NCBI RefSeq assembly: GCF_000559085.1
Contig: NZ_JALN02000001.1
Coordinates: 4,464,001 to 4,528,000, forward strand
Direction of reading: 5' to 3'
Source: Mycolicibacterium aromaticivorans JS19b1 = JCM 16368
Lineage (GTDB): Bacteria > Actinomycetota > Actinomycetes > Mycobacteriales > Mycobacteriaceae
Length of the DNA: 64,000 bases
Below the pieces are notes generated by a model, which saw only the letters and a program-made list of their open reading frames with translations, searched no databases and was not told the origin of the DNA. Made by a program: the position numbers and the translations under genes. Shown piece after piece: positions 46,581-55,840 of the stretch (positions are counted from its first letter, which is position 1; every line of letters begins with the position of its first letter).

Positions 46581-46599
46581 CAGGCTGAACTACAGCCTG
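46581..46599. terminator. bidirectional hairpin terminator between nadE and enoyl-CoA hydratase genes
   Basis: CAGGCTG (46581-46587) and CAGCCTG (46593-46599) form a perfect 7-bp stem with a 5-base loop containing the stop codon of the convergent gene. Confidence 0.6.
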
Positions 46600-47411
46600 C
46601 CGTCGATGCGCAGATCCGGGTGCACCCAGTCCGGCGAGCGGCGTTCCTTGAACGCCATGAAACCTTCGATTGACTCCGGCGAACCGAGACTGCGCTGCAT
46701 ACCGATCCGGTCGTAGAGGCCCAGGTAGTTGTCGATGCTCGACTTGACGACCGACCGCGCGACAGGAGCCGTGCGGCAGCACTGGGCGAGGATGTCCCGT
46801 GCCGTCTCGGCCAGGTCGTCGTGCGGAACCACCCGGGCGATCATGCCCCAGTCCAGCGCCTCGTCGGCGGTCAGCGTGCGGCCGGTGAACATCAGGTCAC
46901 GCGTCCGGACCGGCCCGATCAGCCGGGCCAGCATCTGGCTGTAGTAGGTGTCGGCGATCCCGCGGTAGAGCTCCGGGACGCGGAATGTCGCGCGGTCGCT
47001 GACCACCGCCATGTCGGCGCACAACGCGATCTGAAGGCCGCCGCCCTGACACAGTCCGTTGACGGCGGCCACCACCGGTTTGGCGGACTGTCGCAGCGTG
47101 TCGAACGGCAACGCGTCCATGCCCAACGCCGCCCCGAACGTCAGCCAGTTGTCCACCCCGCCGCCGCCCATGTCGCCGCCGGGGGCGAACACGTCGCCGG
47201 TGCCGGTGATGAGCAGGCCGGCCAGATCCGGATCCGCCCCGACGTGGTTGACCGCGTATTTGATGCCGAAGTACATCGCCGGTGTCATGGCGTTGCGCGC
47301 CTCGGGACGGTCCAGGGTGCACACCCCGAACGCGCCCTCCCGGGTGAACGTCAAGAACGGAGTACCGAGCCAGTCACCCTCGGGCGGTCGCGGACTGTCG
47401 CTGTGTGTCAT
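46590..47411 (-). CDS. enoyl-CoA hydratase/isomerase family protein
   Basis: 273-residue crotonase-fold protein. The CoA-binding core (LDRPEARNAM), the oxyanion-hole segments (LLITGTGDVFAPGGDMGGGG and NGLCQGGGLQIALCADM) and FRVPELYRGIADTY are evident. The Glu pair of true hydratases is not clearly conserved (Pro-Glu-Leu is present, but the first Glu is not obvious), so isomerase or other crotonase activity is possible. ATG preceded by TAGTCT at 7 bases, leaderless type. Confidence 0.87.
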   Translation of the reverse strand: MTHSDSPRPPEGDWLGTPFLTFTREGAFGVCTLDRPEARNAMTPAMYFGIKYAVNHVGADPDLAGLLITGTGDVFAPGGDMGGGGVDNWLTFGAALGMDALPFDTLRQSAKPVVAAVNGLCQGGGLQIALCADMAVVSDRATFRVPELYRGIADTYYSQMLARLIGPVRTRDLMFTGRTLTADEALDWGMIARVVPHDDLAETARDILAQCCRTAPVARSVVKSSIDNYLGLYDRIGMQRSLGSPESIEGFMAFKERRSPDWVHPDLRIDGRL

Positions 47412-47418
47412 CGGGTGC

Positions 47419-47424
47419 AGACTA
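47419..47424 (-). promoter_or_regulatory. -10 hexamer for leaderless crotonase transcript
   Basis: TAGTCT on the minus strand, 7 bases before the ATG at 47411, within the 33-base gap after the ribokinase-like gene. Confidence 0.45.
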
Positions 47425-47444
47425 TCGCCCCAACCGTAAAGAAT

Positions 47445-48296
47445 TCAGTACTGGGTGAGGACGTCGTCGATCGCCTCGCTGCGCGGTGCGCAATCGCCGG
47501 CGCCGGCGATCAGGGTCGCCAGCGCCCCTGCGGCGCAGGCCCGCCGCAGTGCGCGGTCATGGCCGTCCGCCCAGCTGGACGCGAGCACGCCCGCGAAGAC
47601 ATCGCCTGCGCCGGTGGTGTCGATCGCCTCGACCTCGGGACTCGGGATTTCGACAGCGCCGTGCGGGCCGCGGTACGTCGCGCCGCGGGAGCCCCGGGTC
47701 ACCACGAGATGTTCTGTGGTCCAACGCCAGTGCGGTTCCTCGGCTTCGTTGACGATGACGACGTCGGTGACTTCGGCCAGCTCGGCCAGACCCGGGTCGG
47801 TACTGACCGGGGAGGCGTTCACCATCACCGTCGCCCCGACGGAACGCGCCTCCCGGGCGGCCGCCACGGCCGTCGCGACCGGCACCTCCAACTGGACGAG
47901 CAGCACCTCGCAGTCGGCGATGACGGCGCGGGCGGCCGCGTTGAGCGTCAGATGCCCGTTGGCTCCGGGCGCCACCACGATCATGTTCTCGCCGTGGTCA
48001 TCGACCAGGATGACCGCCCGGCCGCTGGGAACCGACAACGCCTCCACACCGTCGAGTCGAACGCCGTTGGTGTGCAGATGGGCCCGTAACTCATCACCCT
48101 CCCGGTCGGTGCCGACCGCCCCGACGAACTGCACATCGGCGCCGGCGCGGGCCGCGGCCACCGCCTGGTTGCCACCTTTTCCGCCGGGGGCGGTCACCAC
48201 CGAGGAACCCAGAACCGTCTCGCCGGCATGGGGCAACGCAGTCATCCGGAAGAACTGATCGACGTTCACGCTGCCCACCACGCACACTCTTACCAC
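47445..48296 (-). CDS. ribokinase-like PfkB-family kinase
   Basis: 283-residue kinase with GSVNVDQFFRM, the first PfkB signature TAPGGKGGNQAVAAARAGA and the second TTGAGDVFAGVLASSW with catalytic Asp. This is the ribokinase pattern, though ribokinase itself is usually 300 residues or longer, so deoxyribose or adenosine-type substrates remain possible. GTG 48296 is supported by TAACGT ending 6 bases before it. Divergent from proA, 55 bases apart, both with leaderless signals. Confidence 0.85.
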   Translation of the reverse strand: MVRVCVVGSVNVDQFFRMTALPHAGETVLGSSVVTAPGGKGGNQAVAAARAGADVQFVGAVGTDREGDELRAHLHTNGVRLDGVEALSVPSGRAVILVDDHGENMIVVAPGANGHLTLNAAARAVIADCEVLLVQLEVPVATAVAAAREARSVGATVMVNASPVSTDPGLAELAEVTDVVIVNEAEEPHWRWTTEHLVVTRGSRGATYRGPHGAVEIPSPEVEAIDTTGAGDVFAGVLASSWADGHDRALRRACAAGALATLIAGAGDCAPRSEAIDDVLTQY

Positions 48297-48302
48297 CCAC
48301 GT

Positions 48303-48308
48303 ACGTTA
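48303..48308 (-). promoter_or_regulatory. -10 hexamer for leaderless ribokinase transcript
   Basis: TAACGT on the minus strand, 6 bases before the GTG start at 48296. Confidence 0.5.
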
Positions 48309-48339
48309 GCCCCCACCTGCCGGTTGGTCGGGTGACCGA

Positions 48340-48345
48340 TATCCT
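48340..48345 (+). promoter_or_regulatory. -10 hexamer for leaderless proA transcript
   Basis: TATCCT ends 6 bases before the proA ATG at 48352, with no ribosome-binding site between. Confidence 0.55.
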
Positions 48346-48351
48346 GGGCGG

Positions 48352-49602
48352 ATGAGTGTCGAGACGCAGACTTCGGCTCTGGAGCTGCGCGATCAGGTTC
48401 ACGACGCCGCCCGCCGCGCGAGGGTCGCTTCACGCACCCTCGGAACGCTGACCACCACCGTCAAAAATCGCGCCCTGCACGCGGCCGCGGACGCCGTACT
48501 GGCCCACGCGGACGCGATCCTGGCCGCCAATGCCGCCGACCTCGACGCCGCGCGAGCTGCGGGCACCGCGGAGGCGATGCTGGACCGGCTGGCGCTCAAC
48601 CCGCAGCGCATCGACGGCATCGCCGCCGGTCTGCGTCAGGTCGCCGGACTGCCGGACCCAATCGGTGAAGTGTTGCGCGGCCGCACCCTGCCCAACGGGT
48701 TGCACCTGCGCCAGCAGCGGGTGCCGCTCGGCGTGGTCGGAATCGTCTACGAAGGCCGGCCCAACGTCACAGTCGACGCCTTCGGACTCACCCTCAAATC
48801 CGGTAACGCCGTGCTGCTGCGCGGCAGCTCCTCGGCCGCCAAATCCAACGCGGCGCTCGTGGCTGCGCTGCGCGGAGCCCTGGCCGCCGAAGGGCTGCCC
48901 GAAGACGCGGTTCAGCTCCTACCCAGTGCCGACCGCTCCAGCGTCACCCACCTCATCCAGGCCCGCGGGTTGGTGGACGTGGTGATCCCGCGCGGCGGGG
49001 CCGGTCTCATCGACGCCGTCGTGCGCGATGCCACGGTGCCGACCATCGAAACCGGCGTCGGCAACTGCCACGTCTACGTTCACTCCGCCGCCGACATCGA
49101 CGTAGCCGAACGAATCATCCTCAACGCGAAGACCCGTCGGCCCAGCGTCTGCAATGCGGCCGAGACCCTGTTGGTCGACCAGGCGCTGGCCGACACCGCG
49201 CTACCTCGCCTGGTCGACGCCCTGAGCCGGGCCGGCGTCACCGTCCACGACAACCCGACTGAGGACGACCTGCGGGCGGAATTCCTGTCGATGGACATCG
49301 CGGTGGCCAAGGTGGCCGACCTCGACGCCGCCATCGAGCACATCAACACCTACGGCACCGGGCACACCGAGGCGATCGTCACCACCGATCTCGAAGCGGC
49401 GCAACGGTTCACCGAACGGGTGGACGCCGCCGCGGTGATGGTCAACGCCTCGACGGCATTCACCGACGGCGAGCAGTTCGGCTTCGGAGCCGAGATCGGC
49501 ATCTCCACCCAGAAGCTGCATGCCCGCGGCCCGATGGGTTTGCCCGAATTGACGTCAACCAAGTGGATCGTCTGGGGAGACGGCCACACCCGACCTGCCT
49601 GA
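48352..49602 (+). CDS. proA: gamma-glutamyl phosphate reductase
   Basis: 416-residue aldehyde-dehydrogenase-fold enzyme reducing the ProB product to glutamate semialdehyde in proline synthesis. [43 protein letters not shown] and the catalytic Cys267 in [13 protein letters not shown] are intact. ATG 48352 fits the leaderless promoter. It is followed after 19 bases by the MoxR gene, so the three genes form one unit. Confidence 0.96.
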   Translation: MSVETQTSALELRDQVHDAARRARVASRTLGTLTTTVKNRALHAAADAVLAHADAILAANAADLDAARAAGTAEAMLDRLALNPQRIDGIAAGLRQVAGLPDPIGEVLRGRTLPNGLHLRQQRVPLGVVGIVYEGRPNVTVDAFGLTLKSGNAVLLRGSSSAAKSNAALVAALRGALAAEGLPEDAVQLLPSADRSSVTHLIQARGLVDVVIPRGGAGLIDAVVRDATVPTIETGVGNCHVYVHSAADIDVAERIILNAKTRRPSVCNAAETLLVDQALADTALPRLVDALSRAGVTVHDNPTEDDLRAEFLSMDIAVAKVADLDAAIEHINTYGTGHTEAIVTTDLEAAQRFTERVDAAAVMVNASTAFTDGEQFGFGAEIGISTQKLHARGPMGLPELTSTKWIVWGDGHTRPA

Positions 49603-49621
49603 GCCGACAACAGGAGAATCC

Positions 49622-50500
49622 GTGACTGAAACCCCGGCCCGCCCGGCGCCGCTGTTCGCCGACATCGAGGATGTCGCCACGCGGCTGGCCGAGACCGGCT
49701 ACTTGCCCGACACCGCCACTGCCACCGCGGTGTTCCTCGCCGACCGGCTGGGCAAGCCGCTACTGGTCGAAGGGCCGGCCGGGGTCGGCAAGACCGAGCT
49801 CGCTCGCGCCGTCGCCCAGACCACCGGGTCGGGCCTGGTGCGTCTGCAGTGCTACGAGGGCGTCGACGAGGCACGCGCGCTCTACGAGTGGAACCACGCC
49901 AAGCAGATCCTGCGGATGCAGTCCGGGTCGAACGACTGGGATCAGGCCAAGTCCGACATCTTCAGCGAGGAATTCCTGCTGTCGCGTCCGCTGCTGACCG
50001 CGATCCGGCGCACCGAGCCCACCGTGCTGCTGATCGACGAAACCGACAAGGCCGACATCGAGATCGAAGGCCTGCTCCTCGAGGTGCTCAGCGACTTCGC
50101 GGTCACCGTCCCCGAATTGGGCACGATCACCGCCTCGCGCACTCCGTTCGTGGTGCTGACGTCCAACGCCACCCGGGAACTGTCCGAGGCGCTCAAGCGC
50201 CGCTGCCTGTTCCTGCACATCGACTTCCCCGACCCCGACCTCGAGCGGCGCATCCTGCTCTCGCGGGTGCCCGAACTGCCCGAATCGCTGGCCGCCGAAC
50301 TGGTTCGCATCATCGGGGTGCTGCGCGGTATGCAGCTCAAGAAGGTGCCGTCGGTCGCCGAGACCATCGACTGGGGCCGCACCATTCTGGCCCTCGGGAT
50401 GGACACCATCGACGACGCCACCATCGCCGCGACGCTCGGGGTGGTGCTCAAACACCAGTCCGATCAGCAGCGCGCCACCGGCGAACTTCGGCTGAACTAG
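49622..50500 (+). CDS. MoxR-type AAA+ ATPase
   Basis: 292-residue AAA+ ATPase: Walker A EGPAGVGKTEL (50-60), Walker B VLLIDETDKAD, sensor LTSNATRELSEALKRRCLF. MoxR proteins work as chaperones with VWA-domain partners in maturation of enzymes or envelope complexes; its partner is encoded right after it (4-base gap). GTG 49622 has AGGAG 6 bases upstream. M. tuberculosis has the same pair after proA (Rv2426c, Rv2425c). The client is unknown. Confidence 0.9.
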   Translation: MTETPARPAPLFADIEDVATRLAETGYLPDTATATAVFLADRLGKPLLVEGPAGVGKTELARAVAQTTGSGLVRLQCYEGVDEARALYEWNHAKQILRMQSGSNDWDQAKSDIFSEEFLLSRPLLTAIRRTEPTVLLIDETDKADIEIEGLLLEVLSDFAVTVPELGTITASRTPFVVLTSNATRELSEALKRRCLFLHIDFPDPDLERRILLSRVPELPESLAAELVRIIGVLRGMQLKKVPSVAETIDWGRTILALGMDTIDDATIAATLGVVLKHQSDQQRATGELRLN

Positions 50501-50504
50501 TCCG

Positions 50505-51950
50505 ATGGCCGTCCGCAGGGTGCGTCCCGCACAGCCGCTGGCCCCGCACGGGCTGCCCGGGCATCTGGTCGGCTTCGTCGAAGCGCTACGCGCCCAAGGC
50601 ATCTCAGTGGGTCCCTCGGAGACCGTCGACGCGGGACGGGTGCTGACGGTGCTCGGCCTTGGGGAGCGTGAGGCGCTGCGCGAGGGACTGGCCTGTGCAG
50701 TGTTGCGGCGTGCTGACCACCGGCAAACCTATGACGCGCTGTTCGACCTGTGGTGGCCTGCCGCGCTGGGCGGGCGCACCGTGCTGGTCGACGAAGACGC
50801 CGACGACGAGCCCCAGCAGAGCCTGCCGCCCGAGGACATCGAGGCCGTGCGGGAAATGCTGCTGGACCTGCTGGCCGACAATCCAGACATCGGCGACATG
50901 GACGAGCGGCTGGTCGCGATGATCGCCCAGATCGTTGAGGCCTACGGCCGCTACACCTCGAGTCGCGGCCCGTCGTACTCGTCGTATCAGGCGCTCAAAG
51001 CGATGGGACTCGACGAGCTGGAAGGCCGGCTGCTGGCCGGCCTGCTCGCACCGCACGACGACGACCCCAGCCCCACCCAAGAGCAGATCGCCAAAGCGCT
51101 TGCTGCGCAGAAGATCGCGCAGCTTCGGCGGATGGTGGAGAGCGAGACCAAGCGGCGCACCGCCGAACAGCTGGGCCGCGACCATGTCCAGATGTACGGC
51201 ATCCCGCAGCTGTCCGAGAACGTCGAGTTCCTGCGGGCGTCCGGCGATCAGCTGCGCGAGATGCGCAAGGTCGTCGGCCCGCTGGCGCGGATGCTGGCAA
51301 CCCGCCTGGCGGCCCGCCGCCGTCGATCCCGTTCCGGTTCCATCGACCTGCGCAAGACGCTGCGTAAGTCGATGTCGACCGGGGGTGTCCCGATCGACGT
51401 GGTGCTGCGCAAGCCGCGCCCGGCGCGGCCGGAACTCGTTGTGCTATGCGATGTCTCGGGTTCAGTGGCCGGCTTCAGTCACTTCACCCTGCTGCTCGTC
51501 AACGCTCTGCGTCAGCAGTTCTCCCGGGTTCGGGTGTTCGCCTTCATCGACACCACCGACGAGGTGACGCACCTGTTCGGCCCGGACGCCGACCTCGCGG
51601 TCGCGATCCAGCGCATCACCCGCGAGGCGGGGGTGTACACCCGCGACGGGCACTCCGACTACGGCAACGCATTCGTCTCGTTCACCGAGAACTTCCACAA
51701 CGTGTTGTCACCTCGCAGTTCGCTTTTGGTGCTCGGCGACGGTCGCACCAACTACCGTAATCCTGCGGTCGATGTGCTGGCCCACATGGTCACATCGAGC
51801 CGGCATGCGCACTGGCTCAATCCCGAGCCACGGCACCTCTGGGGCAGCGGCGATTCGGCGGTCCCGCGCTACGAAGACGTCATCACCATGCACGAATGCC
51901 GGTCGGCCAAGCAGCTCGCCGCGGTGATCGACCAGCTGCTGCCGGTCTAG
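50505..51950 (+). CDS. VWA domain-containing protein, CoxE-like
   Basis: 481-residue partner of the MoxR ATPase. An N-terminal helical region (FVEALRAQGISVGPSETVDA) typical of CoxE-like proteins is followed by a C-terminal von Willebrand A domain with MIDAS Asp316 in LCDVSGSVAG, DTTDEVTHLF and LVLGDGRTNYRNP. CoxE, in aerobic carboxydotrophs, helps mature the Mo/Cu site of CO dehydrogenase; the role here is unknown. Starts 4 bases after the ATPase stop. Confidence 0.88.
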   Translation: MAVRRVRPAQPLAPHGLPGHLVGFVEALRAQGISVGPSETVDAGRVLTVLGLGEREALREGLACAVLRRADHRQTYDALFDLWWPAALGGRTVLVDEDADDEPQQSLPPEDIEAVREMLLDLLADNPDIGDMDERLVAMIAQIVEAYGRYTSSRGPSYSSYQALKAMGLDELEGRLLAGLLAPHDDDPSPTQEQIAKALAAQKIAQLRRMVESETKRRTAEQLGRDHVQMYGIPQLSENVEFLRASGDQLREMRKVVGPLARMLATRLAARRRRSRSGSIDLRKTLRKSMSTGGVPIDVVLRKPRPARPELVVLCDVSGSVAGFSHFTLLLVNALRQQFSRVRVFAFIDTTDEVTHLFGPDADLAVAIQRITREAGVYTRDGHSDYGNAFVSFTENFHNVLSPRSSLLVLGDGRTNYRNPAVDVLAHMVTSSRHAHWLNPEPRHLWGSGDSAVPRYEDVITMHECRSAKQLAAVIDQLLPV

Positions 51951-51961
51951 CGCGCCCACCC

Positions 51962-51997
51962 CTCGCCCAAACCGACGTTTCGACGGGTTTGTGCGAG
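51962..51997. terminator. hairpin between convergent VWA and PE-PPE genes
   Basis: CTCGC, one mismatch, CAAACC pairs with GGTTTG, one mismatch, GCGAG around a 12-base loop. It lies 12 bases after the VWA stop and about 40 bases before the end of the convergent gene. Confidence 0.65.
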
Positions 51998-52037
51998 TGA
52001 AGACCTGCAGAACGTCGATCTCGGCGCTGGTTCTGGC

Positions 52038-53219
52038 CTAGCCGGCTTTCTTCGCGGATGGCCGCGCGCTTTTTCCGGTCGCCTTCTTCGGCGCGTCGCT
52101 GCCCGACGAGTCGCTCGACGCGGCGCTCTTCTTCGCGCCGCTCGCCTTCTTGGCAGGCGTGCCGGCCTTCGGCGTCGCGGCGGCCGACGGCGTGCTGACC
52201 TCAGGCGCAGACACCGCGGGTTCGACAGCAGCCGCCGTGACGGCCTTCGGCGTCGCGCTGGCCGCTGCGGGCAGGCTGGGGAATGCCGGCAGCGGGAGGC
52301 CCGGCAGCAGCTGGGCCCTCGTCGGCGCGCTGTAATCGGCGCGGTTGTAACCCATTTCGATGAACGCGCGCAGAACTGGATCGATGGCGCCGAGAATCGG
52401 GTCGGGCACGATTCCCTTGAGCGGCATCAGCAGCGGGACTAGCGGGGTCCGAATGAGGTAGTACGTGGTGTCGCCGTGCTGTTGGTAATACGCGCTGCCG
52501 CCGGCTTTCGCGGCCTCGATGTCGGCGGCGGTGAGCTCGGTCTGGGTCTGACCGTGGACGTAGATCATCCCCATGATCGCGTTGACCGTCGCCAACAGAT
52601 TCAAGGGGTAGGTGGGGAAGTCGGCCCAGCCGTCGTACTGGCGGGCGACGTCCACCGTGGTATCGCCGTTGTCTGGGGTCGCCCCGCTCACGCTGATATC
52701 GAGGACCGGAATGTACAGTCCGGCAAACCTTTCCAGAATGCCACCGTTGGGCCGGCTCGGGTTCTCGACGAGGACGAAGGTGTTGCCGGTGCCCTCGGGG
52801 TGGGCAGCTTTGTAGCGGGACAGCACCACCGCGCCCTGTGACAGCCCGAACAGGACGTCACCCTGGGGGTTGCGTGCCTCCACGTTGTGCACGCCCTGGG
52901 CGACAGACTGGTTCCACGTCTTGTCGAAGATGTAGTTGTTCGACACCGGCCAGAATCCGGCGTTGTAGGCGATGCTTCCCGCCGAGGTCGGCGTGGCGGC
53001 CGGGGTGTGGGTGCCGTCGAGCACCCGGGAGATGAAATCGCGGTACTGCTGGTCGGTGGGGGTCCATCCGATGTTCGTTCCGCGCAGATATTCGACGGTG
53101 GCGGCGGTCAGCGCCGGTGCGGACGACACCGTCGGCGTCAGTACCACCGCGACGGCCGCGGCCACAGCCGCCACACTGGTCACAGGCACAGATATCCGTC
53201 GGCTACCGAGCTTCTTCAT
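52038..53219 (-). CDS. secreted PE-PPE domain (serine hydrolase-like) protein
   Basis: 393-residue exported protein. ATG 53219 (with AGGGGG about 7 bases upstream) starts a signal sequence [29 protein letters not shown]. The PE-PPE-type alpha/beta-hydrolase domain has the nucleophile elbow [14 protein letters not shown], followed by [20 protein letters not shown]. There is no PE or PPE N-terminal domain. The last 90 or so residues are Ala/Lys/Ser-rich ([13 protein letters not shown]), a basic disordered tail resembling cell-wall-binding tails. Relatives show esterase activity; the substrate is unknown. The 150-base gap upstream (53220-53369) holds no gene. Confidence 0.88.
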   Translation of the reverse strand: MKKLGSRRISVPVTSVAAVAAAVAVVLTPTVSSAPALTAATVEYLRGTNIGWTPTDQQYRDFISRVLDGTHTPAATPTSAGSIAYNAGFWPVSNNYIFDKTWNQSVAQGVHNVEARNPQGDVLFGLSQGAVVLSRYKAAHPEGTGNTFVLVENPSRPNGGILERFAGLYIPVLDISVSGATPDNGDTTVDVARQYDGWADFPTYPLNLLATVNAIMGMIYVHGQTQTELTAADIEAAKAGGSAYYQQHGDTTYYLIRTPLVPLLMPLKGIVPDPILGAIDPVLRAFIEMGYNRADYSAPTRAQLLPGLPLPAFPSLPAAASATPKAVTAAAVEPAVSAPEVSTPSAAATPKAGTPAKKASGAKKSAASSDSSGSDAPKKATGKSARPSAKKAG

Positions 53220-53369
53220 CACAGGCCCCCTGATCGGCATAACTCGACTCGGGGAAAAGGCTACCTGAACTTCAGTGATATCCGTCACGTGCCTTTGCCG
53301 GAGCGCAGAGTCAGCGACCGATCGCGAGCGCGCGGAAACGTACCTGCGCCTCCCGTAAGCTGGTCAATC

Positions 53370-54035
53370 GTGGTTTCCTCGGCGCGGCGCAGGCTCGGCG
53401 TGATGGGTGGGACGTTCGACCCCATCCACAACGGCCACCTGGTCGCGGCCAGTGAGGTCGCGGACCTCTTCGAGCTGGACGAGGTGGTGTTCGTGCCCAC
53501 CGGCCAGCCGTGGCAGAAGTCGCGAGAGGTGACCCCGGCGGAGGATCGCTACCTGATGACGGTCATCGCGACCGCCGCCAACCCCCGGTTCTCGGTGAGC
53601 CGCGTCGACATCGACCGCGGCGGCGCCACCTACACCAGCGACACCCTGCGCGATCTGCGCGCGCTGAATCCCGACGCCGACTTGTACTTCATCACCGGAG
53701 CCGACGCACTGGCGTCGATCCTGTCCTGGCAGAACTGGGAGGAACTTTTCGCGCTGGCGAAGTTCGTCGGTGTCAGCCGGCCTGGTTACGAGCTCAACGG
53801 CCAACACATCGTCGCCGCGTTCGACCAACTGCCCGAGGGGGCGCTGAGCCTCGTCTCGGTGCCCGCGCTGGCCATCTCATCCACCGACTGCCGGCTGCGC
53901 GCGGCCAAGAACCGGCCCATCTGGTATCTGGTGCCCGACGGCGTCGTGCAGTACGTATCCAAGCGCCGCCTCTACAGCGACCTGGGCCAGGTGGACCGTC
54001 TGTCCGTCACCACAATTGAGGAGACCACCACGTGA
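53370..54035 (+). CDS. nadD: nicotinate-mononucleotide adenylyltransferase
   Basis: 221-residue nucleotidyltransferase making deamido-NAD from nicotinate mononucleotide, the step before Nad[13 protein letters not shown] (13-24) and [11 protein letters not shown] (the SxTxxR motif) are intact, with [17 protein letters not shown] between. GTG 53370 is preceded by TAAGCT 8 bases upstream, a leaderless arrangement; ATG 53401 would trim the N-terminus into the motif and is unlikely. It starts a chain of overlapping genes nadD-rsfS-gpgP-octT. Confidence 0.93.
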   Translation: MVSSARRRLGVMGGTFDPIHNGHLVAASEVADLFELDEVVFVPTGQPWQKSREVTPAEDRYLMTVIATAANPRFSVSRVDIDRGGATYTSDTLRDLRALNPDADLYFITGADALASILSWQNWEELFALAKFVGVSRPGYELNGQHIVAAFDQLPEGALSLVSVPALAISSTDCRLRAAKNRPIWYLVPDGVVQYVSKRRLYSDLGQVDRLSVTTIEETTT

Positions 54036-54415
54036 CCGCGTCCGACGAGGCCGTCCAGATGGCAACCGTGGCCGCGCGGGCCGCCGCCGCCAAGCTCGCG
54101 CAGGACGTCGTCGTGATCGACGTATCCGGCCAGTTGGTGATCACCGACTGCTTCGTGATCGCCTCGGCGTCCAACGAGCGACAGGTCAACGCGATTGTCG
54201 ACGAGGTCGAGGAGAAGATGCGGCTGGCGGGATACAAGCCAGCCCGCCGGGAAGGCACCCGCGAAGGCCGCTGGGTGCTCCTGGACTATGTCGACATCGT
54301 GGTGCACATCCAGCATCAGGAGGAGCGCAACTTCTACGCCCTGGACCGGCTGTGGCGGGATTGCCCCTTCCTGAGCGTGAACCTGGATGACGTTGAGGTG
54401 GAGGACGCTCCATGA
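54032..54415 (+). CDS. rsfS: ribosome silencing factor
   Basis: 127-residue RsfS/Iojap protein that binds L14 and blocks subunit joining in starvation. [45 protein letters not shown] and the [11 protein letters not shown] segment are typical. GTG 54032 overlaps the nadD stop (GTGA), and its own stop overlaps gpgP by 4 bases. Confidence 0.94.
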   Translation: MTASDEAVQMATVAARAAAAKLAQDVVVIDVSGQLVITDCFVIASASNERQVNAIVDEVEEKMRLAGYKPARREGTREGRWVLLDYVDIVVHIQHQEERNFYALDRLWRDCPFLSVNLDDVEVEDAP

Positions 54416-55080
54416 GGGTGCGCAGGCTGGTGATGCTGCGCCACGGACAAACGGAGTACAACGCCGGAAGCCGTATGCAGGGTCAGCTCGACAGCGAGCT
54501 CACCGACCTCGGCCGGGCTCAGGCTGTTGCCGCCGCGGAGGTGCTGGCCAAGCGTCAGCCCGTCCGCATCGTGTCCTCGGATCTGCACCGCGCCTACGAC
54601 ACCGCGGTGGCGCTGGGGGAGCGCACCGGGCTGCGGGTGGAGGTCGACACCCGGCTTCGCGAAACCCACCTCGGTGACTGGCAGGGTATGACGCACCACG
54701 AGGTGGACGCCGTGTCGCCAGGTGCGCGGCTGGCGTGGCGTGATGACGCGACCTGGGCTCCGCACGGGGGCGAGAGTCGCGTCGATGTCGCCAACCGCAG
54801 CGTTCCGCTGGTCGCTGAATTGGTTGCCGCAGAACGTGAATGGGGCGTCGACGAGCCCGAGCGGCCGCTGGTGTTGGTGGCCCACGGTGGGCTGATCGCT
54901 GCGTTGTGCGCCGGGCTGCTCGGGCTTCCGGTGGAGAGCTGGCCGGTGCTGGGTGGGATGGGTAACGCGAGTTGGGCGCAGCTGTCCGGACACGGCGCCG
55001 ACGGTGCCTCGTTCGAGGCCATCCGCTGGCGCCTGGATGTCTGGAACGCGTCGGCTCAGGTGGCCAACGATGTCCTCTGA
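54412..55080 (+). CDS. gpgP: glucosyl-3-phosphoglycerate phosphatase
   Basis: 222-residue histidine-phosphatase-superfamily enzyme. The phospho-histidine motif [16 protein letters not shown] (His11) and HLGDWQGMT are present, with the second His in [13 protein letters not shown]. In M. tuberculosis the ortholog (Rv2419c) dephosphorylates glucosyl-3-phosphoglycerate to glucosylglycerate, an early step of methylglucose lipopolysaccharide synthesis. Assignment rests on similarity plus conserved order with octT, which overlaps it by 11 bases. A generic phosphoglycerate-mutase-like phosphatase is the alternative. Confidence 0.87.
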   Translation: MRVRRLVMLRHGQTEYNAGSRMQGQLDSELTDLGRAQAVAAAEVLAKRQPVRIVSSDLHRAYDTAVALGERTGLRVEVDTRLRETHLGDWQGMTHHEVDAVSPGARLAWRDDATWAPHGGESRVDVANRSVPLVAELVAAEREWGVDEPERPLVLVAHGGLIAALCAGLLGLPVESWPVLGGMGNASWAQLSGHGADGASFEAIRWRLDVWNASAQVANDVL

Positions 55081-55837
55081 GCGGAATGAATCCCCGGGTC
55101 GCTCCGCTCCTGCCCGCCGAGCCCTTCTGATCTTCTGCGACTCACTGTCCTACTACGGCCCACAAGGCGGCCTGCCCTCCGACGATCCGCGGATCTGGCC
55201 GAATATTGTTGCCCGTCAACTGGGTTGGGACGTCGAATTGATCGGCCGAATCGGGTGGACCAGCCGCGACGTCTGGTGGGCGGCCACCCAGGATCCGCGG
55301 GCGTGGGCGGCGTTACCCCGCGCCGGTGCGGTGATCTTCGCGACCAGCGGGATGGATTCGCTGCCCTCGCCGCTGCCCACCGCGCTGCGTGAATTGATCC
55401 GCTACGTCCGGCCGTCCTGGCTGCGTCGCTGGGTGCGCGACGGCTACGGCTGGGTACAGCCGAAACTCTCACCGATGGCGCGCCCGGCGCTGCCGCCTCA
55501 TCTGACGGTGGAGTACCTCGAAATGACCCGCGGTGCAATCGACTTCAACCGGCCCGGCATCCCGATGGTCGCATCGGTGCCATCGGTGCACATCGCGCCC
55601 ACCTATGGTATGTCCCATCGTGGCAGGCCCGGCACCGTCGCCGCGATCAACGAGTGGGCGGCGAAGCATGACATCCCGGTGGTCGATCTGAAAGCCGCGG
55701 TGGCCGAAGAGGTACTGGCCGGCCGCGGCAATCCGGACGGTATCCACTGGAACTTCGAAGCGCATTCCGGCGTCGCCGACCTGATGCTCAAGGCCCTCGC
55801 CGAAGCAGGCGTCCCACTCGACAACCCGCGCCACTGA
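55070..55837 (+). CDS. octT: diglucosylglycerate octanoyltransferase (SGNH fold)
   Basis: 255-residue SGNH/GDSL-type protein. The serine block is [17 protein letters not shown] (residues about 18-34) and the Asp-His block is [12 protein letters not shown]. In M. tuberculosis Rv2418c, in the same place after gpgP, transfers octanoate to diglucosylglycerate in methylglucose lipopolysaccharide synthesis. ATG 55070 overlaps the gpgP stop by 11 bases, an unusually deep coupling. degV follows after 3 bases. Confidence 0.87.
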   Translation: MSSERNESPGRSAPARRALLIFCDSLSYYGPQGGLPSDDPRIWPNIVARQLGWDVELIGRIGWTSRDVWWAATQDPRAWAALPRAGAVIFATSGMDSLPSPLPTALRELIRYVRPSWLRRWVRDGYGWVQPKLSPMARPALPPHLTVEYLEMTRGAIDFNRPGIPMVASVPSVHIAPTYGMSHRGRPGTVAAINEWAAKHDIPVVDLKAAVAEEVLAGRGNPDGIHWNFEAHSGVADLMLKALAEAGVPLDNPRH

Positions 55838-55840
55838 TCC

